A stretch of 64,000 nt of DNA from Alisma plantago-aquatica (lineage: Eukaryota > Streptophyta > Magnoliopsida > Alismatales > Alismataceae), in NCBI GenBank assembly GCA_963693085.1, contig OY856411.1, positions 69,491,001-69,555,000 on the forward strand, in the 5' to 3' direction. The translations under genes and the position numbers were made by a program. How positions within the stretch are numbered: the stretch's first letter is position 1; every line of letters starts with the position of its first letter. Below, piece after piece: positions 1-10,840 of the stretch. The notes under the pieces were generated by a model. That model made no database searches, was not told the DNA's origin, and worked only from the letters and a program-made list of their open reading frames with translations.

Positions 1-510
1 GGTTATTACCATTCCTGTGACATTATTCCAGGTATTGGGTTATTACCAATCATGTGCAAACATTCCAGGCATTGGACTATGCCAATCCTGTGCAACCATT
101 CCAGGCATTGGGTCATTGCCAATCCTGTGCAATTATTCCAGATATTGGGTTATGACCAATCCTGTGACATTATACCAGGTATTGGGTTATGACCAATCTT
201 GTGACATTATTCCAGGTATTGGGTTATTACCAATCCTGTGACATTATTCTAGGTATTGGGTTATTACCAATCCTGTGCAATTATTCTAGGTATTGGGTTA
301 TTATCAATCCTATGACATTATTCCAGGTATTGGGTTATTACCAATCCTGTATAATTATTCCAGGTATTGGGTTATGACCAATCCTGTGACATTATTCCAG
401 GTATTGGGTTATTACCAATCCTGTGACATTATTCCAGGTATTGGGTTGTTAAAAATCCTGTGATATTATTCCAGGCATTGGACTATGCCAATCTTGTGCA
501 TCATCACTGA
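1..510. repeat. 37-bp minisatellite in element A LTR (left copy)
   Basis: About 13 tandem copies of a ~37-bp unit that reads CCAGGTATTGGGTTATTACC followed by AATCCTGTGACATTATT. Each unit contains ATTGG and CCAAT as inverted pentamers around about 7 bp. The unit length is not divisible by three, so the repetitive reading frames across it are incidental. Confidence 0.93.
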
Positions 511-692
511 ATACCACATCACCTTTACTAGGTATTAAACCTTGGCCAAGCCATCATACTTATTCACATCCTTTATGTAATTCAAGTATTCCTCTTATCT
601 CCTTTAAGCTTAATCAAAACATTATATCCCTTATTTGGCTATAAGCATAAAGCATGCATGATTAAGATTTCATTATTATTATTGTATCCATC

Positions 693-746
<54 letters not shown>
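693..746. repeat. (TTA)n microsatellite in element A left LTR
   Basis: About 18 uninterrupted ATT/TTA triplets. The matching site in the right LTR (about 8573-8589) has only about five, so this tract changed length after insertion. Confidence 0.95.
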
Positions 747-1662
747 GTTACTAAGTTTCCATTTCCTAGTTTATTTGAACATTATCATTGCTTACATGAA
801 ACTTTTATAAACATCTTATTACCTCTTACTAGGCAACAAATCTTCACATGGCTCACAAGGCCCATTAAATATCTTGTCACCTTTCACTAGGCAACAACTA
901 TTCACATGGTTCACAAGGCCCATTAAACATCTTGTCACCTCTCATTAGGAAACAACTATTAGGGTTAGGGTTTCCCTTTATAGCCGAATAGGGTTTCAAG
1001 TTCATATTATTAATTCAAACCCTAATTCATTGCTCCACACATCTAGGAGCATATATTGATATCATAAGTATTCAATTATACTTATTTATTCTCATCTTTA
1101 TCATTAAATGATAATCAACATAAAGTATGAGTTTCTCTCTCATCTTCTCTAGGATATTGATTACATCATACTTTGCTATCTTGGCTTAACCCTTTCTCAA
1201 GGTATGTTCGCCTACACTTATCAAAGTGCATTACATCTCAATGTAATAATTGTCATGACACACTTCATGTGTTACTCATCCAAGTATATTGGATTTAGGG
1301 TACATCAAGGTGTATCAACCTTGAGGTGCTGAATGTGATATCTATCATGTCTTGATGTATCACTTTCCTCATCACTTGTAACTTACTTAAGTTCATCAAC
1401 TTATCTTGTATTAGGGTATTTCCCATCCTAATACTTTATGCACCAGTTTATCAAATTTATCATGTAATATATTGGACATAAGTCACTCATTTGAATTATT
1501 CAACCATTATCAATAATATGGTCTCATCTCAGGTTAAGTCATTATTGATATAAGGTTATCCATTATCAACCACTTTAGGTGTTTCACCTACCAAAATATT
1601 ATTCACCATTCCATTATTAGGAATACGGTTCCCCTCTTTATCAATTAGGGTTTTTCATAACA

Positions 1663-1885
1663 TCACCCAATTTTAGGTTTTTACATAACATCACCCTATA
1701 TTAGGGTTTCACATAACATCACCCTATATTAGGGTTTCACATAACTTCACCCTGTATTAGGGTTTCATATAACATCACCCTATATTAGGGTTTCACATAA
1801 CATCACCCTGTATTAGGGTTTCACATAACATCACCCTATATTAGGGTTTCACATAACATCACCATGTATTAGGGTTTCACATCTT
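1663..1885. repeat. 28-bp telomere-like tandem repeats in element A left LTR
   Basis: About eight copies of a ~28-bp unit containing TCACCCTATATTAGGGTTTC and ACATAACA. Each unit carries AGGGTTT, the plant telomere heptamer, but only once and inside a longer unit, so this is not a true interstitial telomere tract. The ACCCTA/TAGGGT arms are inverted and can pair. Confidence 0.9.
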
Positions 1886-2254
1886 TATCAATTGGTTAGG
1901 GTTTTATGATTGTCTCATTAATCCAAACCTTAAGACAGTTCTTCCACATATCTTGGAGAACATAGCATTATTTAAGTATTAAAACACACTTATCATTGTT
2001 CCATGTACTAGGAACACACAACACTATCATACCTTATTCTGTTGACTTAACCTTTCACTAAGTACATTCACCTATGCTTATCATATTGTATTAAATTTAT
2101 TACTTTCATAGGCACCAAGTGATAATCACTCTAATTATACTAATCACCTAAGTGATTTAGAAGTACCTCCATTAAAATCATCTTTGAGATACTCTTTAAC
2201 CACTTATGGGGTTAAGTACTTACATGATTAGAATCAATTGGACCTTCAAATAGT

Positions 2255-3010
2255 TTAGACTAATTGAACCCTCAAACGGTCTCGAGGTTACTTGACCTTC
2301 AAATGATCTTGAGGTCATTGACCTTCAAACGGCCTTGAAGTCATTGACCTTCAAATGGTCTTGGTTCAATGGAATCTCCAAACGGTCTTGAACCTTTTGT
2401 ACCTCTAAACAGTCTTGAAGACTGTTAGACCTTAAACGGTCTTGTCCAAATTCTTCAAACGGTTTGAGACTGTTAGACCATCAAATGGTCTAGAGCCCTT
2501 TTTACTCACCAAATAGTTTTGAAGACTCTTAGACCCTCGAACGGTCTTGAACCCAATCCTCCAATCGGTCTGAAGACCGTTAGACCTTGAACAGTCTTGG
2601 AGATTGATCAACTCTAAACGGTTTGAGATCGTTTGAACTTAAAATATAATTAACCCCAATCAGTTTGAGACAGAATGGCCCTCAAACGGTCTGAAACTGA
2701 ATGGTCCTCAAATGATCTAAGACCGTTTGGTCAAATCAGCTTGAAACCATTTAACCCTAAACTAGGGTTTTGTTCCTCAATCGATCTAGGGTTTGCAATC
2801 AAGGAACCATCAAATGTTGAAACCTTTGGGACTAGATCAATTGTAAGCATTGGATCTCCATCCAACCATGACACCACTTTACCTCAAATGGTCTTGAGAC
2901 CATTTGGTCTCAATCGGTCTTGAGACCGTTTGACCTCAAACGGTCTTGAGACTGTTTGACCTCAAACAGCCATTTGGTCACCAAACGGTCTTGAGACCGT
3001 TTGGTCACCA
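2255..3010. repeat. Palindromic AAACGGTCT motif array in element A left LTR
   Basis: Roughly 20-25 copies, in both orientations, of AAACGGTCT and degraded forms. The best dyad is at 2982-3003: 10-bp arms CAAACGGTCT and AGACCGTTTG around TG. Spacing is irregular (about 25-40 bp), which distinguishes it from a simple satellite. Many copies in this LTR show CG to TG/CA decay. Confidence 0.88.
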
Positions 3011-4418
3011 AAAAGGTGAAACCATTTGCTCGTAATTTTTATTGAGGTGTGTGCTAAGATGAGGCCATCATAATCAAGCTTTATACCTTCAAAATCTACT
3101 GCCATTCATATGGTGATTTCATGAATTATCCAAAAGGAAATTTCAAGAAGCAAGAAATGATCAACGTGAAATGAAGAGTTGAATTCAATAATAACATTTA
3201 AGGGTTCAAGTTATATAACCCGCCTTCAAAGTTGAATCCAAGCTTCAAGCTTTACGTCTTTAATGGTGAATGAAGCTTTCTCAACTGTCCAAGGTCCGTT
3301 CTCAACTCTTTAGATGCAAAGGATGATCAAGGTTGAACATTGAATGGAGAAAAGAAGAGAATGAGTGTTGAAATTCAATTTCCACCATGAATTCAAGGTT
3401 GAAGATGACTATGGAGCTTACCTACAGGTTGGGGCACGTTCTACTCTTACTCCTAAGCTCTTTAGTCTTCGGCCCAAGCAAAGAAAGAAAGTGGTTTGCA
3501 AAATGGCCTTTCAAATAAGGAGAAAATTGAATATATGTGATTGATTTTCTAGGAGAGAGAAAGTAGAAGAAAATCTATCCATTTTCTTGCCACATGCCCC
3601 CCTACACTTCCTTGTCTTCGAAGCCATCTTCCTTGCCTTCAAAAACCTCTCATTTATCCTTGAATTAAAAGCAACCACTTTAAGCACCTTAATCATTATA
3701 ATATTATTATCCAATTTTAGTGGACAATTCTTTTTAATTAACAAGTGCATGTGGATTTCTTCACCTACTTAGGATATTTCGATGCAACTCAAGGCATTTG
3801 GACGTCCTTGCATTATAATATTTCCACTACAGACTTCTTAATTAATGGGCACTTCAATTAATATATTTATTTTGCTACAAATTAAATTAAGGTTTCAATT
3901 ATGCTTAAATCTTGATTATTTTATTATCAAGATTATCTCTCCTCAAAAGAGATTCAAATGAGACGCTCCTCTGATTTTCTTGTCTATAATTGATACCAAG
4001 AAACATTAGGGACTCTCTAAAAGTCGTATTTTGCATATTGAACCCTAGGTTTTGGGTAAATTGCACATTACACCAAAACTAGGTTTTAATGCACAAACAT
4101 TGCTTAATAAGCTCTTTCTTGGTCCTCAGGCTTCCACAAGCCATACCTCTGCATCATTTTCATTCTTATGATGCTTCAACACTTGAGGAACATTTTATCA
4201 TGTAAAATTTGCAAATTAACCCCTCAACTTGGGTAATTTGCACTTTAGTCCAAAATAGGCAAAACATTATTTTCAACATTATTCAAAAAGGACTAAAATT
4301 GAAACATAAGTTCCTCTTGAGCCTTAATTACTTTTCAAAAGATAAGAGCAAGTATATAATTATCTTCCTTAAAAAAAACATCTAGAGTTAAAGCATAACT
4401 CAGGTCAGGGATGTTACA

Positions 4419-4462
4419 ATTATAAACCCCTAACAAGGATTTCGTCCCCGAAATCCCAGGTA
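4419..4462 (-). other. Element A pol-end remnant and PPT region
   Basis: On the minus strand this reads GGGATTTCGGGGACGAAATC, then a purine-rich GTTAGGGG tract, directly before the TGTAACATCC LTR start. The ATTTCGRGGACGAAATCC block is a hallmark of the 3' end of plant Ty3/gypsy (chromovirus-type) interiors, and related blocks precede the 3' LTRs of C and D here. The PPT itself is weak. Confidence 0.7.
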
Positions 4463-5800
4463 AAGGAAGACAAGTATTATTTATTCACCATATCATCGAG
4501 CCTCCACCTAGAATCTTAATGTCATGTAGATGCCATAGAACTTTGATCTACACAAAGTCCTTCCATACATGGTTATCATAGAATCTGTCATACATGACAC
4601 ATACTCCACTATCTTTTTCATTATTGACTGTAGAGTCAATTCTGTATCAAATAACACTTTTCTTAGTCAGAGAAACATTATACATACCTTATTTAATTCA
4701 GGTGTAAAACCTCATTGATTTGTCACCTTTCTCAACTTACAACTTTATGTGACATGATTCTTGATTCTAGGAAGTTTCCCATACTCCTCATTTAGTTTAG
4801 CATTTCACTTTCAAGGAAAGACCATAATTACGTTCTGTCACCCACTTGGGACTACAAGTCTTATCATACAATTGTGGTGTCATCTAATCTGTTGATGTCA
4901 TGTTTATGTGGGGCATAAACCCCTAACATATGGTATCCATACTACAGTATGTAACTGGAAAAATTTCAAAGTTGGCCCTTCTAGGTAACCAAACATTACT
5001 TCTTATGAGGAGTCATGTTCCCATTTTCTCATATCATTGAAAGTTCTTAGACACTAGGATTCTTTACCTTGGTATCCATTATATGTGCCAAAAACACATC
5101 ACATCATCATCATGATTACTAGATTTGGGTATTCAAACCCTCAGTCCATTATTAAACATTGTTACCTCTCATCAAGTAACTGTTACCTCTAGGTCCTCAG
5201 ATTAAGGTATACATTATACTATTCATCTTCTTTTGTTTATAAATTGATTCATGATTAACTCAGATTCCTTCATATATCAATTAGTATGTGGTAGAAACAT
5301 CCATGCCACATCTTCTACCTCATTATGCTCTTTAGATTGTCTCAAAATGACTACTTGATCAGAGTAATCAGAAATATAGCAATCTAAGAGTGGCATACTT
5401 ACCTTATCTTCAATAGATGAATACCTGGCCAGGGTATTCAAGAACTGAAATTAGGTAGTATGTATTGGTTTTTATATTATGTTTCATCTCTTTAAGTTTT
5501 ACTACTTAGTATCTTAAATTTTCTCTGGGTGTTTCTTCTATATCTCTTCCCTTTTCTATATGAAGAGAGAAATTTCAAAACATACAAGAGAATATTGGAT
5601 TGAATATAAGTTCTCATCCTTCTTAGATCTTCCTCATGTCCTCATAAGATTAATTAAAGGAAGCTCAACAACAACTACCTTTCTTATAATTAGTAGGAAG
5701 AGAGTAGAAAAAAAGAAAGATGATTCAGAATGAAAAGTTCTATCTTGACATGTTACCTCTTACGAGTTATCTAGTGTCTTATCTGACTCAATACATGGAG
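4463..5800. other. Element A interior without recognisable coding sequence
   Basis: About 1.3 kb between the gag remnant and the 3' LTR where a complete gypsy element would carry protease, RT, RNase H and integrase (more than 3 kb). No such motifs or long frames are visible on the minus strand. The sequence is AT-rich and full of stops. Confidence 0.65.
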
Positions 5801-5871
5801 TCAGTTGGCATCTGCTATTGCCTTTGTCCTCTACTACCAGAGGTAGATGGACCAAACTGTGACACTTGTCT

Positions 5872-6945
5872 TCATCCTCGGCCTTCTGCTTCACTAGACT
5901 GGGGTCCTTGTGGGTTTTGTAGATTATGCCTTGACTGTTGGGTCACCACATTATTTCTTCTTGGACACTGCTGCCCAAAATGTCCTTTTTGTCCACATTT
6001 ATGGCAAGTTCGGCCCTCACTTGATGACCACTGCATTGGTGTACTATATTGTGGTTGAATCGGTGTTACCGAAAACTTTGGTTGTTTAGTACCACCAATC
6101 CACTGCTCCTGTGACTGTGTAGACCTCCTTTCGAGGTTTGCCTCATGTTTCTTTGTCACAGACCTTTCTATTCTCTGAATTGACTCCACAAATGTGGAAA
6201 ATTTCTCTCTACTTTCTAATGCAGCTGTCGAGATAGACACCTCAGCATTCAGTCCTTTCTCAAAATGTCGAATCTCCTCCTGCTCAGTAGCAGCCATTTG
6301 AGGACAAAACTGTAAAAGTTCCATAAACCTAGCCTCATATTCATTTATTGACATGGTTCCCTGCCGAACCTTCTCAAACTGTGAGATCTTTTCATCTAAG
6401 TATGTTCTTGGAAAATACTTATTGACGAATTCTTGACGAAATTCCTCCCAACCAACCTCTTCATCATTCCTTTTTACTTCTTTTATGGTCCACCAATGGC
6501 CAACACTACCCTTCAAAAGGTATACAACATGTTTGACTTTGTCAACATCTCAAATACTAAGGATCTTAAAAGCCTTTTCTAACTCAGTGAGCCATAGATC
6601 AAAATCTGTTGGGTCAGTTGTCCCAGCATATTCTATAGATCCTACATGACGTAGTCGTTCAAAAGTCATACCAGACCCATGTCCCTCATTAGGAGTTGGT
6701 GCTCTAGGTGCTGGTGCGGGCATCCAGTCTGCCATATGCCTCATTGTGGTCATGAATTCCCTAAATAGGGCATGAATGGTTGGGTTTTCTATCATAGCTT
6801 CATCAAAATGGGGATTCTCAGGCACTAATTCCTCTCTTGCCTGATCCCTTGCACCTCCTACTGGTGCAACAACATTGCTTTCATCGACGTGATCCTCGTA
6901 TTCTCCAGACATCTTTAAGCTATCTCCCTTCTTATGCATAAGCAA
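5872..6945 (-). pseudogene. gag polyprotein of element A, with in-frame stops
   Basis: Structural (capsid/nucleocapsid) protein of a Ty3/gypsy retrotransposon. One frame runs from 6945 to 5872 (about 356 residues) but is broken by a TGA at 6550-6552. The upstream part (131 residues) has an acidic N-terminus; the more likely start is the second Met, in MSGEYEDHVDESN at about 6912. It includes FERLRHVGSIEYAGTTDP and FDLWLTELEKAFKIL. The downstream 214 residues carry the retrotransposon gag core (VGHWW, WEEFRQEFVNKYFP, MSINEYEARFMELL) and a CCHC zinc knuckle CHKCGQKGHFGQQC at about 5965-6006. Beyond the stop at 5872 the same frame continues with gag-like Ser/Gly/Gln-rich sequence and two more stops. 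The TGAs fit decayed CGA codons and the later TAG a decayed CAG. No protease follows. Family assignment is firm; current function is unlikely. Confidence 0.88.
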
Positions 6946-7028
6946 AAGTCACTATAAGATATACTAGAGGACACTATAATAGACTCAACACCTTAATGTT
7001 ATGTCTCTGTAGACTCAGGGAACCTTAA

Positions 7029-7040
7029 GCTCTGACACCA
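7029..7040 (-). other. Element A primer-binding site (initiator-Met tRNA type)
   Basis: On the minus strand TGGTGTCAGAGC lies 5 nt inside the right LTR end, one base from TGGTATCAGAGC, the usual plant initiator-tRNA primer site. It fixes the right LTR as the 5' LTR. Confidence 0.85.
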
Positions 7041-7875
7041 CTAATTGTGATACACCATTCGAACAAAACATCATTAACTAAGCGGAAGCGATCATTAACA
7101 ACAGATTAACAAAAATCACTAAAAATTAAAACCTTTTGCAAAGAGATCCAATTCCAGGAAACTCTTAATAACAAGAACCAAAGTATTACATGTACAATAT
7201 GGTCCATAAGTACATACCATGTACCATCTCTTCTCGAGGATATATACATCAATTGCTCTGCTAAGTCTACACATGAGCAACACAAAACCTCGAGGCATTC
7301 AAGCCAAAATCTCAGATCGATTATAAAAACACTAAGTACTGATTCCTAGGACCAGAGAGTACATAGAAGACACATAGGACTCATATCTATAAGACACGAC
7401 AGCTAGTATCTCCACTTGAGATGTTAATGCTATCCCTAATGTTGTTGTTCTTTCCCTGCTGTATGATTTCTACCTCCTCATTTGCGTCCACCTAAAAATG
7501 TTGGATCCCACGGGGGTGAGACAATTGAAATTGTCCCAGCGAGAGATATAACTCTCTGCCAAAAACATTATTATTGCATATAAACATTATAAAACTGAGC
7601 AGAGGATAAGCAGTTCAGAACATTCTCATCTTTTAAAGCATTGCAACTATCTATGACAGAGTAGTAAATCATCTATTCACTTTATAAGGAATATGAAGAA
7701 CATGTATATCATTTATCCATCTTACTATGTCAACATTTCAAGCTTATCCTGAGATACTCATTATCATGGTATGTCATCCATGAATCATTCTCATTTATGT
7801 CTATTGACCTTAGTCAATCTTTTAGCCAGATATTGAATTGTACCAGTCATGTGAGTATACGTCATCATATTCTGT

Positions 7876-8395
7876 CCAGGCATTGGACTATGCCAATTCT
7901 ATGCAAACATTCCAGGCATTGGACTATGCCAATTCTATGCAAACATTCCATGCATTGGACTATGCCAATCCTGTGCAACCATTCCAGGCATTGGGTTATT
8001 GCCAATCCTGTGCAATTATTCCAGGTATTGGGTTATGACCAATCCTATGACATTATTCTAGGTATTGGGTTATGACCAATCATGTGACATTATTCTAGGT
8101 ATTGGGTTATTACCAATTCTGTGACATTATTCCAGGTATTGGGTTATTACCAATCCTGTGCAATTATTCCAGGTATTGGGTTATTACCAATCCTATGATA
8201 TTATTCCAGGTATTGGGTTATTACCAATCCTATGCAATTATTCCAGGTATTGGGTTATGACCAATCCTGTGACATTATTCCAGGTATTGGGTTATTACCA
8301 ATCCTGTGACATTATTCCAGGTATTGGGTTATTACCAATCCTGTAACATTATTCCAGGCATTGGACTATGTGAATCATGTACATCATCACTGAAT
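7876..8395. repeat. 37-bp minisatellite in element A right LTR
   Basis: About 14 copies of the same ~37-bp unit as at 1-510, each with the ATTGG...CCAAT inverted pair. The first few units use a GGACTATGCC variant. Copy number and variant order differ from the left LTR. Confidence 0.93.
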
Positions 8396-9499
8396 ACCAC
8401 ATCACCTTTACTAGATATCAAAACTTGGCTAAGCCATCATACTTATTCACATCCTTTATGTAATTCAAGTATTCCTCTTATCTCCTTTAATCTTAATCAA
8501 AACACTATAGCCCTTATTTGGCTATAAGCATAAGCATGCATGATTAAGATTTCATTATTATTATTGTATCCATTTATTATTATTATTATGTTACTAAGTT
8601 TCCATTTCCTAGTTTATTTGAACATTATCATTGCTTACATGAAACTTTTATAAACATCTTTTTACCTCTTACTAGGCAACAACTCTTCACATGGCTCACA
8701 AGGCCCATTAAACATCTTGTCACCTTTCACTAGGCAACAACTATTCACATGGCTCACAAGGCCCACTAAACATATTGTCACCTCTCACTAGGCAACAACT
8801 ATTAGGGTTAGGGTTTCCCTTTATAGCCGAATAGGGTTTCAAGTTCATATTATTAATTCAAACCCTAATTCATTGCTCCACACATCTAGGAGCATATATT
8901 GATATCATAAGTATTCAATTATACTTATTTATTCTCATCTTTTATCATTAAATGATAATCAACAGTAAGTATGAGTCTCTCTCTCATCTTCTCTAGGATA
9001 TTGATTACATCATACTTTGTTATGTTGGCTTAACCCTTTCTCAAGGAATGTTAGCCTACACTTATCAAAGTGCATTACATCTCAATGTAATAATTGTCAT
9101 GACACACTTCATGTGTTACTCATCCAAGTATATTAGATTTAGGGTACATCAAGGTGTATCAACCTTGAGGTGCTGAATGTGATATCTATCATGTCTTGAT
9201 GTATCAGTTTCCTCATCACTTGTAACTTACTTAAGTTCATCAACTTATCTTGTATTAGGGTATTTCCCATCCTAATACTTTATGCACCAGTTTATCACAT
9301 TTATCATGTAATATATTGGACATAAGTCACTCGTTTGAATTATTCAACCATTATCAATAATATGGTCTCATCTTGGGTTAAGGCATTATTTATATAATGT
9401 TATCCATTATCAACCACTTTAGGTGTTTCACCTACCAAAATATTATTCACCATTCCATTATTAGGAATAGGGTTCCCCTCTTTATCAATTAGGGTTTTT

Positions 9500-9760
9500 C
9501 ATAACATCACCCAATTTTAGGTTTTCACATAACATCACCCTGTATTAGGGTTTCACATAACATCACCCTATATTAGGGTTTCACATAACATCACCCTGTA
9601 TTAGGGTTTCACATAACTTCACCCTATATTAGGGTTTCACATAACATCACCCTATATTAGGGTTTCACATAACATCACCATGTATTAGGGTTTCACATAA
9701 CATCACCCTATATTAGGGTTTCACATAACATCACCTTGTATTAGGGTTTCACATCTTTAT
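9500..9760. repeat. 28-bp telomere-like tandem repeats in element A right LTR
   Basis: About nine copies of the AGGGTTTCACATAACATCACC-type unit, slightly more than in the left LTR. The arrays have therefore changed length independently since insertion. Confidence 0.9.
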
Positions 9761-10129
9761 CAATTGTTAGGGTTTTATGATTGTCTCATTAATCCAAACC
9801 TTAAGACAGTGCTTCCACATATCTTGGAGCACATAACATTATTTAAGTATTAAAACATACTTATCATTTTTCCATGTACTAGGAACACACAACACTATCA
9901 TACCTTATTCTGTTGACTTAACCTTTCACTAAGTACATACACCTATGCTTATCATAGTGTATTGAATTTATTACTTTCATAGGCACCAAGTGATAATCAC
10001 TCTAATTATACTAATCACCTAAGTGCTTTAGAAGTACCTCCATTAAAATCATCCTTGAGATACTCTTTAACCACTTATGGGGTTATTAGTACTTACATGA
10101 TTAGAATCAATTGCACCTTCAAATAGTTT

Positions 10130-10840
10130 TGATTAATTGAACCCTCAAACGGTCTTGAAGTTACTTGATCTTCAAACGGTCTTGAGGTCATTGACCTTCA
10201 AACGGTCTTGAAGTCATTGACCTTCAAACGGTCTTGGTTCAATTGAATCTCCAAACGGTCTTGAACCTTTTGTACCTCTAAACGGTCTTGAAGACCGTTA
10301 GACCTTAAACGGTCTTGTCCAAATTCTTCAAACGGTTTGAGACCGTTAGACCATCAAACGTTCTTGAGCCCTTTTTACTCACCAAATGGTTTTGAAGACC
10401 GTTAGACCCTCAAACGATCTTGAACCCAATCCTCCAATCGGTCTGAAGACCGTTAGACCTTAAACGGTCTTGGAGATTGATCAACTTTAAACAGTTTGAG
10501 ACCATTTGAACTTAAAATATAATTAACCCCAATCAGTTTGAGACCGAATGTCCCTCCAACGGTCTAAAACTGAATGGTCCTCAAACGGTCTAAGACTGTT
10601 TGGTCAAATCAGCTTGAAACCATTTAACCCTAAATTAGGGTTTTGTTCCTCAATCGATTTAGGGTTTGCAATCAAGGAACCATCAAATGTTGAAACCTTT
10701 GAACCTAGATCCATTGTAAGCACTAGATCTCCATCCAACCATGACACCACTTTACCTCAGATGGTCTTGAGACCGTTTGGTCTCAATCGGTCTTGAGACC
10801 GTTTGACATCAAACGGTCTTGAGACCGTTTGGTCACCAAA
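10130..10840. repeat. Palindromic AAACGGTCT motif array in element A right LTR
   Basis: About 20 units in 700 bp. About ten are exact AAACGGTCT and many are followed 3-6 bp later by AGACCGTT. A 10-bp-arm dyad lies at 10810-10831 (CAAACGGTCT, TG, AGACCGTTTG). It is better preserved than in the left LTR. Confidence 0.9.

Larger units (their letters stand above)
1..4418 (-). repeat. Element A 3' LTR (left copy, truncated by window edge)
   Basis: This copy matches 7046-12224 throughout and ends, in plus orientation, in GGGATGTTACA at 4418, the inverse of the TGTAACATCC LTR start. Compared with the right copy, many CG sites in the AAACGG motifs have become TG or CA (for example AAATGATCTT at about 2305 against AAACGGTCTT), as expected from deamination of methylated cytosine. 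About 0.8 kb of the LTR lies to the left of the window. Confidence 0.9.

Noticed and set aside
17..377. Repetitive Cys/Tyr/Ile-rich reading frames over the 37-bp minisatellite (also 7797-8346, and 31473-31835 and 32265-32549 on the minus strand)
   Set aside because: They are read-through of tandem repeats whose unit is not a multiple of three; frame and sequence follow the repeat, not a protein.
1663..1885. Interstitial telomere or CRISPR-like array
   Set aside because: The telomere heptamer occurs once per 28-bp LTR repeat with no unique spacers, and identical arrays lie in the partner LTR. The AAACGG and CCCGATATG arrays were likewise rejected as CRISPR, because spacing is irregular and this is plant nuclear DNA.
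3511..3750. 79-codon minus-strand frame in the A LTR, also at 11332-11571
   Set aside because: It is shared only by LTR descent; the equivalent region of solo LTR E carries stops.
5720..6058. Plus-strand Cys-rich frame of 112 codons
   Set aside because: It is antisense to the zinc-knuckle end of gag, which explains the open frame and the cysteines.
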